From: Thiobacillus denitrificans ATCC 25259
Lineage (GTDB): Bacteria; Pseudomonadota; Gammaproteobacteria; Burkholderiales; Thiobacillaceae
Length of the DNA: 64,000 bases
Assembly (NCBI RefSeq): GCF_000012745.1
Contig: NC_007404.1
Coordinates: 1,426,001-1,490,000 of the forward strand
Direction: 5' to 3'
Within the stretch, counting starts at the first letter, position 1. Each line of letters opens with the position of its first letter. Below the pieces are notes generated by a model. It was not told the origin of the DNA and did not search any database. It saw only the letters and a program-made list of their open reading frames with translations. A program made the position numbers and the translations under genes. Positions 32,750-42,038 of this stretch are shown one piece after another.

Positions 32750-33828
32750 TTCTCCAGATCCTCGACCGTGATCGTCCTGTGCGACGCCCGCGCCGCGCTT
32801 TTCTTCGCGCGGTTGGCGACCGTGACGGCGGCGCCGGTCGCGAGCCCGCCAGCTGTCGCGGCGAGTCCGACGTTCAGCGGCCCGGAAGGCTGCGACAATG
32901 CCTTGTAGAAGCTGCCGGCGTCCCAGAAGTCGGGCTCGGAACATCCGAGGCAGCCGTGGCCCGACTCGACCGGCCAGGAGGTGCCGCCATTCCATTTGAC
33001 GGTCGCGCAGGCGTTGTGGGTGACCGGACCCTTGCACCCGAGCTCGAACAGGCACCAGCCCTTGCGCGCGCCCTCGTCGTCGAAGGTCTTGGCGAATTTG
33101 CCCTGGTCGTAGAAAGGCCGGCGATAGCAGCGATCGTGGATGGTCTCGCCGAAGAAGGCCTTGGGCCGGTTCTTCGCGTCGAGTTCGGGCAGGCTGCCGA
33201 AGGCGATGTAATGCGCGAGCACGCCCGTCATGACGACCGGGATGGGCGGACAGCCCGGAATGTTGACGATGGGCTTGTCCTTGATGACGTCGGAGACCGC
33301 GACCGCGCCGGTCGGATTCGGGTTGGCGTGGGGAATGCCCCCGTACGACGAGCAGGTGCCGACGCAGATGATGGCCGCGGCGCCTTTGGCCGCCTCCCGC
33401 AGGATGTCGACGTTGGAGCGCCCGCCGATGCACGAATAGGCGCCCTCGGCGCCGAGCGGGACAGAGCCGTCGACGACGAGCAGATATTTGCCGAAGTTGT
33501 CGCGTATCGCGGCGTCGCGCGCGGCCTCGGCCCGATGCCCTGCGGCGGCCATCAGCGTTTCCTGGTAGTCGAGCGAGATCGCCTCGAAAATCAGGCCCTC
33601 GATGGTCGGCGAATGCGAGCGCGTGATCGATTCGGTGCAACCGGTGCATTCCTGGAACGGCAGCCAGATCACCGACGGCCGCCTGACGGCGCCGATGGCC
33701 TCGGCCATCGCCCGGCCCGCCGCGGGCGGCAAGGCCATCAGCGAAGCCAGCGTGGCGCAGTACTTGAGAAAGCCGCGGCGCGTGACCCCTTGCCGTCCGA
33801 GCATGTCGATCAACGGGCTTTGCTGCAT
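32746..33828 (-). CDS. hynS: [NiFe] hydrogenase small subunit with Tat signal (HynS)
   Basis: The 360-residue precursor has a twin-arginine signal (TRRGFLKYC) and the proximal-cluster motif CTGCTES. Further cysteines for the medial and distal clusters occur in CVGTCSSYGG, GCPPIP, HDRCYRR and GCLGCSEPDFWD. It exports the folded dimer with HynL through Tat to the periplasm. The C-terminus (GLAATAGGLATGAAVTVANR) is hydrophobic and may be a membrane anchor. GGAGACAC precedes ATG 33828. Confidence 0.95.
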   Translation of the reverse strand: MQQSPLIDMLGRQGVTRRGFLKYCATLASLMALPPAAGRAMAEAIGAVRRPSVIWLPFQECTGCTESITRSHSPTIEGLIFEAISLDYQETLMAAAGHRAEAARDAAIRDNFGKYLLVVDGSVPLGAEGAYSCIGGRSNVDILREAAKGAAAIICVGTCSSYGGIPHANPNPTGAVAVSDVIKDKPIVNIPGCPPIPVVMTGVLAHYIAFGSLPELDAKNRPKAFFGETIHDRCYRRPFYDQGKFAKTFDDEGARKGWCLFELGCKGPVTHNACATVKWNGGTSWPVESGHGCLGCSEPDFWDAGSFYKALSQPSGPLNVGLAATAGGLATGAAVTVANRAKKSAARASHRTITVEDLEK

Positions 33829-33867
33829 GCGTGTCTCCTGAGCCGAGGCTTTGGCGGCTCCTTCACC

Positions 33868-34278
33868 TTAGAGGTCCGCCATCCGCAAGACAAGGGCCGC
33901 GCGGGCCGCTGCGACGTCCGCGCGCGGCGATTTGACGAGTTCGGGGACGAAGGCCACTTCGATGAACTGCGTCGTCACGGCGCCCTGGGCGTTGCGATGG
34001 ATGATCCACCAGACCCCGGGAAAGGCCGTCTCGTCGAGCGTCGACGCGCCGTCCGCGTGCAGGGTGACCGACACTTCGCCCCCGCCCAGTTCGGCGCGCA
34101 GCCATTCGAGGTCCCCCGGCGTGAGCGGGAGTGCCGACAGGTCGATCGTGGACGCTTCGCCGGTCTCGAGCAGGTGGTGCAGATGTTCGGCGATTTCGCG
34201 CAGGAGCGGTAGCGCGTTGCCCGAGCGCGCCGTTTCGACGGGCGCCTCGGGGAGGATCGGGATGATTTCACGCGTCAT
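33868..34278 (-). CDS. hupH: Hydrogenase expression/assembly protein, HupH/HyaF type
   Basis: The 136-residue protein matches the C-terminal domain of HupH/HyaF: LPLLREIAEHLHHLLETGE, then a GGGEVSVTLHADG stretch and GVWWIIHRNAQGAVTTQFIE. These proteins help mature the small subunit and protect its Fe-S clusters. It overlaps hynD by 11 bases and lies 39 bp before hynS, within the structural operon. It is shorter than the usual ~280-residue HupH, so it represents one domain only. Confidence 0.78.
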   Translation of the reverse strand: MTREIIPILPEAPVETARSGNALPLLREIAEHLHHLLETGEASTIDLSALPLTPGDLEWLRAELGGGEVSVTLHADGASTLDETAFPGVWWIIHRNAQGAVTTQFIEVAFVPELVKSPRADVAAARAALVLRMADL

Positions 34279-34738
34279 GCCAGCCCCGGATCAGGTGCGC
34301 GATCGCCGCGCATGCGGGCGGCATGGCGGCCGCGACCGGGGCCGTGGGGAATTCGCCCCAGTCGATGACCGCGGGCTGGATCGCGAGCAGCGCACGTCGT
34401 TCCGGCCAGTGGCCCGCAAGGAGCGCGATGGTGCGCAGGTCGGCGAGGCCCACTTCGTGCACCGAAGCTTTGCGCGCGCCTATCAGGAACCGGTCCATCT
34501 CCTCCCCTTCCAGCACCGCCCATTCGCCCGGGCGGCGTTTCAGCTCGGCCGCGTCGACGACGATCAGCGCGTCGGCATCCTCAATCGACGCGGCAAGTGT
34601 GAACGACAGCGTGCCGCCGTCGAGCAGCGTGACGCCGTGCAGGTCGCCGAGCATGGGGCGAAGGACGTCGAGCAGGTGGACGCCGACGCCTTCGTCGGTA
34701 AGCAATGTGTTGCCGATGCCGAGCACGAGCGTTTTCAT
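34268..34738 (-). CDS. hynD: Hydrogenase maturation endopeptidase
   Basis: The 156-residue protease begins with MKTLVLGIGNTLLTDEGVGV, the family hallmark with the nickel-sensing glutamate in DEGVG. The central VDAAELKRRPG and the histidine in VHEVGLADL supply the other ligands. It cuts the C-terminal tail of HynL after H581 once nickel is in place. ATG 34738 gives the canonical N-terminus. It is the first gene of the leftward operon. Confidence 0.92.
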   Translation of the reverse strand: MKTLVLGIGNTLLTDEGVGVHLLDVLRPMLGDLHGVTLLDGGTLSFTLAASIEDADALIVVDAAELKRRPGEWAVLEGEEMDRFLIGARKASVHEVGLADLRTIALLAGHWPERRALLAIQPAVIDWGEFPTAPVAAAMPPACAAIAHLIRGWHDA

Positions 34739-34874
34739 TGTCTCTTTCAATCTACCAGAGCTTATGCGGAGCGCAATCGTCGCCAATCATTGGTCGGCGG
34801 CACGCTCCCCTACGTCCTGGGCCCCGCCGGGCAAATCCCCCTATACTGCGGGCAGTGCGGTTCCGGGGTCCACC
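34739..34874. promoter_or_regulatory. Divergent promoter region of hyn and hyp operons
   Basis: This 136-bp gap separates the leftward structural operon from the rightward hyp operon and must hold both promoters. TATACT at 34842-34847 is a possible -10 for hypC. No -24/-12 sigma-54 element is evident. Confidence 0.4.
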
Positions 34875-35105
34875 ATGTGCCTTGCCATTCCGATGCAGAT
34901 CGAGTCGATCGACGGTTTTACGGCGCGCTGCGCAGCGAAAGGCGTGTGGCGCGACGTCAGCCTGTTCATGATGCAGGATGCGCCGCCCGAGGTGGGCGAC
35001 TTCGTCATGGTGCATGTGGGCTACGCGATCCAGAAGGTCACCGAAGCCGATGCGCGCAGCGCGTGGGAATTGCTCGACCAGATCCTGGAGGAAAACGGTG
35101 CATGA
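34875..35105 (+). CDS. hypC: Hydrogenase maturation chaperone HypC
   Basis: The 76-residue protein begins MCLAIPMQIE with the essential cysteine at position 2. HypC binds the Fe(CN)2CO unit with HypD and delivers it to the HynL precursor. It is the first gene of hypCABDFE and overlaps hypA by 8 bases. Confidence 0.93.
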   Translation: MCLAIPMQIESIDGFTARCAAKGVWRDVSLFMMQDAPPEVGDFVMVHVGYAIQKVTEADARSAWELLDQILEENGA

Positions 35106-35466
35106 GCTGTCGATCGCGCAGGCGCTGGTCGAGCAGGTCGAAGCGGTGATTCGCACGCATCACGCGCTCCGGGCGAGCCTCATTCGCGTGCGCGTCGGGC
35201 CCTTGGCCGGTGTCGTGCCCGAGCTGCTGGCGCATGCCTTTCCGCTCGCCGCCGCCGGCAGCCGCATGGAGCACGCGGAACTCGCCCTCGTCAAGGCCCC
35301 GGTCCGGGTGCTGTGCGAGCGCTGCGGCGCGGAAAGCGAAGCGGCGATGAACCGGCTGCTGTGCGCCGAATGCGGGGACTGGCATACCCGCATCGTCTCC
35401 GGAGACGAATTGCTGCTCGAAAGCGTCGAACTCGAAACCGCCGCTTCCCCGTCCCCTGCATCCTGA
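35098..35466 (+). CDS. hypA: Hydrogenase nickel-insertion protein HypA (GTG start)
   Basis: From GTG 35098 the product reads MHELSIAQALVEQVEAV, the exact HypA N-terminus with the nickel-binding histidine 2. The zinc site is CERC plus CAEC (about residues 74-92). At 122 residues it has the usual length. HypA works with HypB to insert nickel into the large subunit. An earlier ATG would add sequence that belongs to hypC's other frame, so GTG is clearly the start. Confidence 0.92.
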   Translation: MHELSIAQALVEQVEAVIRTHHALRASLIRVRVGPLAGVVPELLAHAFPLAAAGSRMEHAELALVKAPVRVLCERCGAESEAAMNRLLCAECGDWHTRIVSGDELLLESVELETAASPSPAS

Positions 35467-35478
35467 GCCCCCCGAAAA

Positions 35479-36285
35479 ATGTGCGACACCTGCGGCTGCA
35501 ACCTCACCCCGGGCAACAGGCATCTTGCCTACAAGCCGGTCGCCCGCGGCGCGACCGCGGTTTCCGTCCTCAAGGGCCTGCTCGCGAAGAACGACGACCA
35601 GGCCGGACACAATCGCGCGCACTTCGACCGGCGCGGCATCCTCGCGCTCAACCTGATGTCTTCGCCGGGCTCGGGCAAGACAGCGCTGCTCGAAGCGACG
35701 CTTACGGCGCTGAAGGGTGAATTCACCTGCGCGGTGATCGAGGGCGACCTCGAAACCGAGAACGACGCCGAGCGCATCCGTGCCAAAGGGGTGCAGGCCC
35801 ACCAGATCGTCACCGGGACGGCCTGCCACCTCGACGCGCATCTCGTGCACGACGCACTGCATGAGATGAAGCTCGACGGCGTCGACATCCTGTTCATCGA
35901 AAACGTGGGCAATCTCGTCTGCCCCGCAAGCTTCGACCTCGGCCAGCATCTCAACGTCACGCTGCTCTCGGTCACCGAGGGCGACGACAAACCGGCGAAG
36001 TATCCGGTGATGTTCCGTGCGGCCGATGCGCTGCTTTTGACCAAGACCGATCTGTTGCCGGTGCTCGACGATTTCGACCTTGACCGCGCCGAAGCGCATC
36101 TGCGCAATCTCGCGAATCCGGCGCCGGTGCTACATCTGTCGGCGCGCAAGGATGCCGGAATGGGCCCGTGGCTCGACTGGATCCGCGTGCAGCTGGCGCA
36201 GCAGCTTGCGCGCGTCGCCGCGGGGCAGTCCAGGCGGCCGGCGATCCAGCCCGACGGCGCGCGCTACCACCACACGGAGGCGTGA
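35479..36285 (+). CDS. hypB: Hydrogenase nickel-insertion GTPase HypB
   Basis: The 268-residue protein begins MCDTCGCN, the high-affinity nickel motif. The GTPase domain carries SSPGSGKT (P-loop), EGDLETENDAERI and the nickel/zinc site around TACHLDAHLV. No histidine-rich stretch is present near the N-terminus. It supplies energy for nickel delivery with HypA. Its TGA overlaps the hypD start by one base. Confidence 0.93.
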   Translation: MCDTCGCNLTPGNRHLAYKPVARGATAVSVLKGLLAKNDDQAGHNRAHFDRRGILALNLMSSPGSGKTALLEATLTALKGEFTCAVIEGDLETENDAERIRAKGVQAHQIVTGTACHLDAHLVHDALHEMKLDGVDILFIENVGNLVCPASFDLGQHLNVTLLSVTEGDDKPAKYPVMFRAADALLLTKTDLLPVLDDFDLDRAEAHLRNLANPAPVLHLSARKDAGMGPWLDWIRVQLAQQLARVAAGQSRRPAIQPDGARYHHTEA

Positions 36286-37382
36286 TGGACGAAGCACGGA
36301 TCTGGCTCGAGAAAGTCCACGCGCTCGCGTTCGACCGCAAGGTCAAGATCATGAACGTATGCGGCGGGCACGAGCGCTCGATCACCCATGCCGGACTGCG
36401 CGGCGCGCTGCCGGACTGGCTCGAGCTCGTGCCCGGACCCGGCTGCCCGGTCTGCGTGTGCCCCGAAGAAGACGTCTACCAGGCGATCCAGCTCGCGCTG
36501 CAGGACAGGGTCATTCTCGTCGCCTACGGCGACATGCTGCGGGTACCGGTCAACGTCAAGAAAGGCGAAATTCGATCACTGGCCGAGGCGCAGGCCGCGG
36601 GGGCGGACGTGCGGCCGATCGCGAGCCCGCTCGACGCCCGCAGGATCGCAGCCGAAAACCCGACGCGGCCCGTGGTGTTCTTCGCCGCGGGCTTCGAAAC
36701 GACGACCGCGCCGACCGCCGCCATGCTGGCCGAAGGCGTTCCCGACAATCTGAGCATTCTGCTGTCCGGGCGCCTGACCTGGCCCGCGGTCGCGATGCTG
36801 CTCGACTCGGGCAGCCCCGGCTTCGACGCGCTGATCGCCCCCGGCCACGTGTCGACCGTGATGGGGCCCGAGGAATGGAACTTCGTCGTCCAACGCCACG
36901 AGATCCCCGCCGCGGTCGCCGGGTTCGGCACGGCCTCGCTGCTCGCCTCCTTCTATTCGGTGCTGCGCCAGCTCGAGAGCGGTGAACGCTTTCTCGACAA
37001 CTGCTACCGCGAAGTCGCGCACCCGGACGGGAATCCAACGGCGCGTCGAATGATGGCCCGCGCGTTCGACGTGGTCGACGCGAACTGGCGCGGCATCGGC
37101 GTGATCGCTCGCTCGGGATACGCACTCAAACCGGGCCTCGCGCAGCACGACGCACGCGTCCTGTTCGACGACCACACCGATCCGGCGCGCTGGCGCGCCG
37201 GCGAAATGCCGCCCGGATGCGACTGCGCGCAAGTCGTTCTCGGCAAGATCTATCCCAACCAGTGCCGCATCTACGGCAAGGCCTGCACGCCGCGCAAGCC
37301 GGTGGGACCGTGCATGGTCTCGGACGAAGGCGCCTGCCGCATCTGGTGGGCCGGTGGCGTGCGCGTCGCGGCCGATGCCTGA
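36285..37382 (+). CDS. hypD: Hydrogenase maturation Fe-S protein HypD
   Basis: The 365-residue protein has the family motifs CGGHERSITHAGLR, PGPGCPVCVCPEE, GFETTTAPTAA and the C-terminal cysteines CDCAQVVLGKIYPNQCRIYG. It carries a [4Fe-4S] cluster and assembles the Fe(CN)2CO group with HypC and HypE. ATG 36285 shares one base with the hypB stop. It overlaps hypF by 8 bases. Confidence 0.95.
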   Translation: MDEARIWLEKVHALAFDRKVKIMNVCGGHERSITHAGLRGALPDWLELVPGPGCPVCVCPEEDVYQAIQLALQDRVILVAYGDMLRVPVNVKKGEIRSLAEAQAAGADVRPIASPLDARRIAAENPTRPVVFFAAGFETTTAPTAAMLAEGVPDNLSILLSGRLTWPAVAMLLDSGSPGFDALIAPGHVSTVMGPEEWNFVVQRHEIPAAVAGFGTASLLASFYSVLRQLESGERFLDNCYREVAHPDGNPTARRMMARAFDVVDANWRGIGVIARSGYALKPGLAQHDARVLFDDHTDPARWRAGEMPPGCDCAQVVLGKIYPNQCRIYGKACTPRKPVGPCMVSDEGACRIWWAGGVRVAADA

Positions 37383-39636
37383 GCGCATCGCGCAATTCAT
37401 CACGATCGGCGGGCGCGTGCAGGGGGTCGGCTTTCGGCCTTTCGTCTACCGCGCCGCGCGCGCGCACGCGCTTGCAGGATGGGTGCGCAACGCTAACGGA
37501 TCGGTGGAAATTCACGTCGAAGGCGAACGCGCGCAGTTGCAAGGTTTCGTCGACACGCTGCTGAACGAGGCGCCGCCGCTGTCGGCGCCCGGCCCGCTAG
37601 CGATCCGGCCGTGCGCGTCCACCCGGCTTCGCGGCTTCTCGATTCTCGACAGCACGGCGGCGAGCGAAGCCGACGTCCATCTTCCGGCAGACGGTTTCGT
37701 CTGCGCCGACTGCCTCAACGAACTGCACGATCCGGCCAACCGCCGCTACCGCTACCCCTTCATCAACTGCACGCAGTGCGGCCCGCGCTACACGCTCATC
37801 ACCGGCCTGCCCTACGACCGGCCAATGACCGCGATGCGCGGTTTCACGCTGTGCGCGGCGTGCCGGCGCGAATACGAGGACGCGGGCGACCGCCGTTTCC
37901 ATGCCGAGCCAATCGCGTGCCCGGTGTGCGGGCCGCATCTGCAATTCGTGTCGGGCGACAAGACCCTCAGCGGTGACGAGACGGCACTGGCAGCCGCCGT
38001 GGCCCAGCTGCGCGCAGGAAAAATCGTTGCGGTGAAAGGCGTCGGCGGCTACCACCTGATGTGCGACGCGCGCAACGACCCGGCCGTCGCCGCACTCCGT
38101 GCGCGCAAGCCGCGGCCGGCCAAACCGCTCGCCGTGATGTTTCGCGACCTCGACAGCCTGCGCGACGCGGTCCATTTCGACACGGACGACGCGGCGCTGC
38201 TGAGCTCGCCCGCGCGGCCGATCGTGCTGCTGCGGAAGCGCAACACAAACCCGCTTTCAGCTGCCATTGCGCCGGGCCTCGGCGAAATCGGCTGCATGCT
38301 CCCCTACTCGCCCCTGCACGATCTCCTGCTGCACGATTTCGGCGGACCGCTCGTCGCAAGCTCCGGCAACCTTTCGGGCGAACCGGTGCTGACCGCCAAT
38401 GCCGAGGCACAGGCGCGGCTGAGGCATCTCGCCGACGCCTTCCTGCATCACGACCGGCCGATCGTGCGCCCCGCCGACGACCCGGTCTACCGCCGAATCG
38501 CCGGCGCGCCACGGCCCTTGCGCCTCGGCCGCGGCCTCGCACCGCTCGAACTCGAACTGCCCGCCGCACTCGCGCAGCCCGTTCTCGCGCTCGGCAGCCA
38601 CATGAAAAACACGGTCTGCCTCGCCTGGGGAACGCGCGCGGTCGTCTCGCCGCACATCGGAGAACTCGACAGCGCACGCAGTCTGGACACGCTCGCCCGG
38701 GTCGCCGCCGATCTGCAAGACCTGTATCAGGTTCGCGCCGCGACGCTGCTTGTCGATCATCACCCCGGCTTCGGCTACCGCCGCTTCGCGCGCGACAGTG
38801 GCCTGCCTCTCGCTGCGGTCTGGCATCACCACGCGCACGCCTCCGCGCTCGCGGCCGAGTTTGAGGATATTTCGGAGTGGATCGTCTTCGCCTGGGATGG
38901 GGTCGGATTGGGCGAAGACATGAGCCTGTGGGGCGGCGAAGCCTTCGCCGGCGCGCCCGGGCGCTGGCGGCGCGCCGCCTCCTGGCGCCCGTTCCGGCTC
39001 CCCGGCGGGGACAAGGCCGGACGTGAACCCTGGCGCGCGGCGGCGGCACTGCTCTGGGAAACTGGCGCGCCGGCGGCCTTCGCGCCACCCGCCCTGCACC
39101 AGGCGTGGGCGGCGCGGCTCAACAGCCCGGGCAGCTCGTCGGTCGGCCGGCTCCTCGACGCGGCGGCAGCGCTCTGCGGAATCTGTACCGAGGCGAGCTT
39201 CGAGGGCGAGGCGCCGATGCGTATCGAAGCGTGCGCAAGCGATATCGCACCCGACGGCACGTGCATCGACGCCGCGGCGCTCACGCTGCCGCTCGCCGCC
39301 GACGCCCAAGGCGTCTGGCGCAGCGACTGGGCCCCGTTGCTGCCTATGCTTGCCGACGCGACCCAGCCGGCCTCGCGCCGCGCTGCCCGCTTCCACCTGA
39401 GCCTCGCCGAAGCACTGGTCGCGCAGGCGAAGCAGCTGCGCGGCGATACCGGCATCCGCACCGTCGGCCTGACCGGCGGCGTTTTCCAGAACCGGCTGCT
39501 CACCGAGACCGCGGCGCTGGCCCTCGCGGCGGCGGGATTTTCGGTCCGCCTGCCGCAGCGCGTACCGATGAACGACGCCGGCCTGAGCTTCGGCCAGGTC
39601 ATCGAGTTCCTATACCGACAACACACCAAGACATGA
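37375..39636 (+). CDS. hypF: Carbamoyltransferase HypF
   Basis: The 753-residue protein has the expected domain order: acylphosphatase (residues 5-90, GGRVQGVGFRPFVYR), two zinc fingers (CADC and CTQC; CAAC and CPVC, about 110-190), a YrdC-like domain (about 205-385, AVKGVGGYHLMCDARN) and a Kae1-like domain with HHHAHASAL. It makes the carbamoyl group from carbamoyl phosphate and loads it onto HypE for cyanide formation. ATG 37375 overlaps hypD. Confidence 0.95.
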   Translation: MPERIAQFITIGGRVQGVGFRPFVYRAARAHALAGWVRNANGSVEIHVEGERAQLQGFVDTLLNEAPPLSAPGPLAIRPCASTRLRGFSILDSTAASEADVHLPADGFVCADCLNELHDPANRRYRYPFINCTQCGPRYTLITGLPYDRPMTAMRGFTLCAACRREYEDAGDRRFHAEPIACPVCGPHLQFVSGDKTLSGDETALAAAVAQLRAGKIVAVKGVGGYHLMCDARNDPAVAALRARKPRPAKPLAVMFRDLDSLRDAVHFDTDDAALLSSPARPIVLLRKRNTNPLSAAIAPGLGEIGCMLPYSPLHDLLLHDFGGPLVASSGNLSGEPVLTANAEAQARLRHLADAFLHHDRPIVRPADDPVYRRIAGAPRPLRLGRGLAPLELELPAALAQPVLALGSHMKNTVCLAWGTRAVVSPHIGELDSARSLDTLARVAADLQDLYQVRAATLLVDHHPGFGYRRFARDSGLPLAAVWHHHAHASALAAEFEDISEWIVFAWDGVGLGEDMSLWGGEAFAGAPGRWRRAASWRPFRLPGGDKAGREPWRAAAALLWETGAPAAFAPPALHQAWAARLNSPGSSSVGRLLDAAAALCGICTEASFEGEAPMRIEACASDIAPDGTCIDAAALTLPLAADAQGVWRSDWAPLLPMLADATQPASRRAARFHLSLAEALVAQAKQLRGDTGIRTVGLTGGVFQNRLLTETAALALAAAGFSVRLPQRVPMNDAGLSFGQVIEFLYRQHTKT

Positions 39637-40640
39637 ACGAAGAGACCGCTCGCATCCTCCTCGCACACGGCAACGGGGGGCGCCTCATGCGCGAGCTGAT
39701 CGCCGGCATATTCGCGCGCCACCTCGGCAATCCGCTGCTCGATACCGATGCCGACGCCGTCGCGCTGCCGCGGCTCGACGGCGAGATCATGGTCACGACC
39801 GACGGGTTCACCGTGCAGCCGCTCGAATTTCCGGGCGGCGATCTCGGCTCGCTGGCCGTGCACGGCGTCGTCAACGACCTCGCGGTCGCCGGTGCCGAGC
39901 CGCGCTACCTGACTCTGTCGGCATTGATCGAGGAAGGACTGGAACTGCCCACGCTGGAGCGGCTCATCGCGAGTCTTGCCGACGCTGCGCGCGCCGCCGG
40001 CGTCGCAGTCGTCGCGGGCGACACCAAGGTGGTCAGGCGCGGTGAAGGCGGCGGGCTGTATCTCTCGGTCGCGGGGATCGGCGTGAAACGCGCGGCGACG
40101 CTCGATCTGCGGCGCGTCCAGGCCGGCGACGCGGTGCTCGTGTCGGGGCCGGTCGGCGACCATGGCATCGCGGTCATGCTCGCGCGCGAACAATTCGGGC
40201 TCTCGGGGGAATTGCGCTCGGACTGTGCGTCGGTGCTTCCGCTTGCCCGGGCGGTGTGGGAGCTGCCCGGTCTCAGGTTCATGCGCGACCCGACCCGCGG
40301 TGGGTTGGCAACCGTTTGCCATGAAATCGCCCGCGCCACCGGGCACACGGTCGTGCTCACGCAGGCGAGCGTACCTTTGCGGCCCGAAGTCGTGTCGGTG
40401 TGCGAAATGCTCGGCTATGACCCTTACTATCTGGCGTGCGAGGGACGTATCGTCGCCGTGACGGACGCGTCTGCCGCCGGCGAACTGCTCGAGCGTTGGC
40501 GCGCCGTGCGGGGCGGGGAGGACGCCGCGATCATCGGTCGCATCGATGAAGCGGGCGCCCGCGTGATCCTCGAGACCGAGCTCGGCGGGCGCCGCGTGAT
40601 CGACGAACTGGAAGACGATCCGTTACCGCGCATCTGCTGA
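39633..40640 (+). CDS. hypE: Hydrogenase maturation protein HypE
   Basis: The 335-residue protein shows the PurM-like fold motifs AHGNGGRLM, VTTDGFTV and GDTKVV, and ends in PRIC, whose terminal cysteine carries the thiocarbamate that becomes thiocyanate. It receives the carbamoyl group from HypF and passes cyanide to HypC-HypD. Its ATGA overlap with hypF closes the hypCABDFE operon. Confidence 0.95.
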   Translation: MNEETARILLAHGNGGRLMRELIAGIFARHLGNPLLDTDADAVALPRLDGEIMVTTDGFTVQPLEFPGGDLGSLAVHGVVNDLAVAGAEPRYLTLSALIEEGLELPTLERLIASLADAARAAGVAVVAGDTKVVRRGEGGGLYLSVAGIGVKRAATLDLRRVQAGDAVLVSGPVGDHGIAVMLAREQFGLSGELRSDCASVLPLARAVWELPGLRFMRDPTRGGLATVCHEIARATGHTVVLTQASVPLRPEVVSVCEMLGYDPYYLACEGRIVAVTDASAAGELLERWRAVRGGEDAAIIGRIDEAGARVILETELGGRRVIDELEDDPLPRIC

Positions 40641-40681
40641 ACGCCCGGACATATGCAAACGTACGTGCCCACTCCCGCCGT

Positions 40682-41269
40682 TCAGGCGGCGACGTGGTTG
40701 CGGCGGTCTCCCGGTCCGGTGCGACGTTCGTGCCCGGCCGGGACGTAGCTCGACGCCATCGTCGACGGCCGCGCCCCCGGCGGCGTTCGTTCGACGGTCA
40801 CCGATTCGCGCGCGGCGGGAACCGCGCCGATGTGATGTCGGTAGGCCATCTCGCCGCCAAGCCAGGCCGTGACGAGCAAAATGCCGGCGACCACGGCCGA
40901 AAGCGTGATCCCGGCGGGGGTGAGGCCGTCGATTGGCGCCTCGTTGCGCATCGAGACGTTGACCCATGCAAGGATCAGTACCGTCGCGTTGCCGATGAAG
41001 TGGTACCAGGCGATCTTGTGGTCGCGGATCGTGCGCCGCGAATAGAAGTCGACCAGACCGAACACGGCCGCGAGGATGCCCATCACGAGGCCCGCGCGCA
41101 GCAGCCACAGCGAAGCCAGCGCCCAGAATGGATCCTCGGTATTGAGATAGGTCAGGTCCGTGATCAGTGCAGTGACCAGAAAGGCGATCGGGAACGGAAC
41201 GAGCATGGGGTGGATCGGGTGCCCCGCGACCTGGGCCGTGCTTGGGATATCGGGATGATAAAGCGCCAT
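40682..41269 (-). CDS. DUF2231 family membrane protein
   Basis: The 195-residue protein has four membrane helices in its first 150 residues and the DUF2231 signature GHPIHPMLVPFPIAFLVTAL near the N-terminus. A polar C-terminal tail of 45 residues follows (RTPPGARPSTMASSYVPAGH). DUF2231 proteins are of unknown function. It is convergent with hypE. Confidence 0.8.
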   Translation of the reverse strand: MALYHPDIPSTAQVAGHPIHPMLVPFPIAFLVTALITDLTYLNTEDPFWALASLWLLRAGLVMGILAAVFGLVDFYSRRTIRDHKIAWYHFIGNATVLILAWVNVSMRNEAPIDGLTPAGITLSAVVAGILLVTAWLGGEMAYRHHIGAVPAARESVTVERTPPGARPSTMASSYVPAGHERRTGPGDRRNHVAA

Positions 41270-41588
41270 CGCACACCTCCTTTACGCTTTGACCGGGACG
41301 CCAGCGCATGCCGGCGGTGGAGAACAGGATGGAAGAATAGGACGCGGGCATGAACATGCAACCGCACGGACAGCACTTGAGCGGAAGCCGCGCCGGCCCA
41401 GGCGTTCGGCCCACCCTAGCCCGGCCCGATGTCGCCGCGCCTTTCGCGCGGCGACCGGCCTCAGTCTTTAGGGCCTCGCTTCGTGCGCGCCGGCACGCGG
41501 GGCGTTGTCCCACGCGAAGACGGGCCGCGAGGTCGTGTGTGCGCCCCCGGGCGGCGCTGACGCGATGCGGCCGGGCCGGTGGCTTGCG
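41270..41588. other. Intergenic region, nothing recognised
   Basis: This 319-bp stretch between the DUF2231 start and the CBS gene stop shows no gene, hairpin with T-run or repeat that I can support. The promoter of the DUF2231 gene should be at its left end. Confidence 0.35.
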
Positions 41589-42038
41589 TCATCGGCGGAC
41601 GTCGGTTTCGTGCTGGCGCTCGCGCGACAGCAGCTTCGCGACGTTCGTGAGTTCTTCGGCGAACAGCGTGAGAAGGTCGTCGAGCGTGAGGATGCCGACG
41701 AGAGCGCCATCCCCATCGACGACGGGCATGCGCCGGACGCCCTTGTCGCGCATGTAGCGCAGCGCCTCGTAGAGGCCCTCGCTCTCGCCCAGGGTCGCGA
41801 GCTCTGCCGCCATGATGTCGCCGGCCGTGAGCGCCTCGGGATTCACCCCCGCGGCGACGACCTCGACCGCGATGTCGCGGTCCGTGAGGATGCCGACCGG
41901 ATGACGCCGACCCCCGCGGTCTTCGACGATGACCAGGTCGCCGACGTGGTGGGTGCGCATCAGGCCCGCCGCTTCGGTCACGGAAAGCGACGTGTCGGCG
42001 ACGACGACCTCGCGATTGCAGATCTCTCCTATCGGCAT
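41589..42038 (-). CDS. Protein with two CBS domains
   Basis: The 149-residue product consists of a CBS pair: residues about 7-62 (VTEAAGLMRTHHVGDLVIVE, GILTDRDIAVEVVA) and 72-130 (YEALRYMRDKGVRRMPVVDG, GILTLDDLLTLFAEEL). Such stand-alone CBS proteins bind adenine nucleotides and modulate partner proteins. GAGGGAAGG precedes ATG 42038. It is divergent from nosZ, so the intergenic region is shared. Confidence 0.88.
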   Translation of the reverse strand: MPIGEICNREVVVADTSLSVTEAAGLMRTHHVGDLVIVEDRGGRRHPVGILTDRDIAVEVVAAGVNPEALTAGDIMAAELATLGESEGLYEALRYMRDKGVRRMPVVDGDGALVGILTLDDLLTLFAEELTNVAKLLSRERQHETDVRR

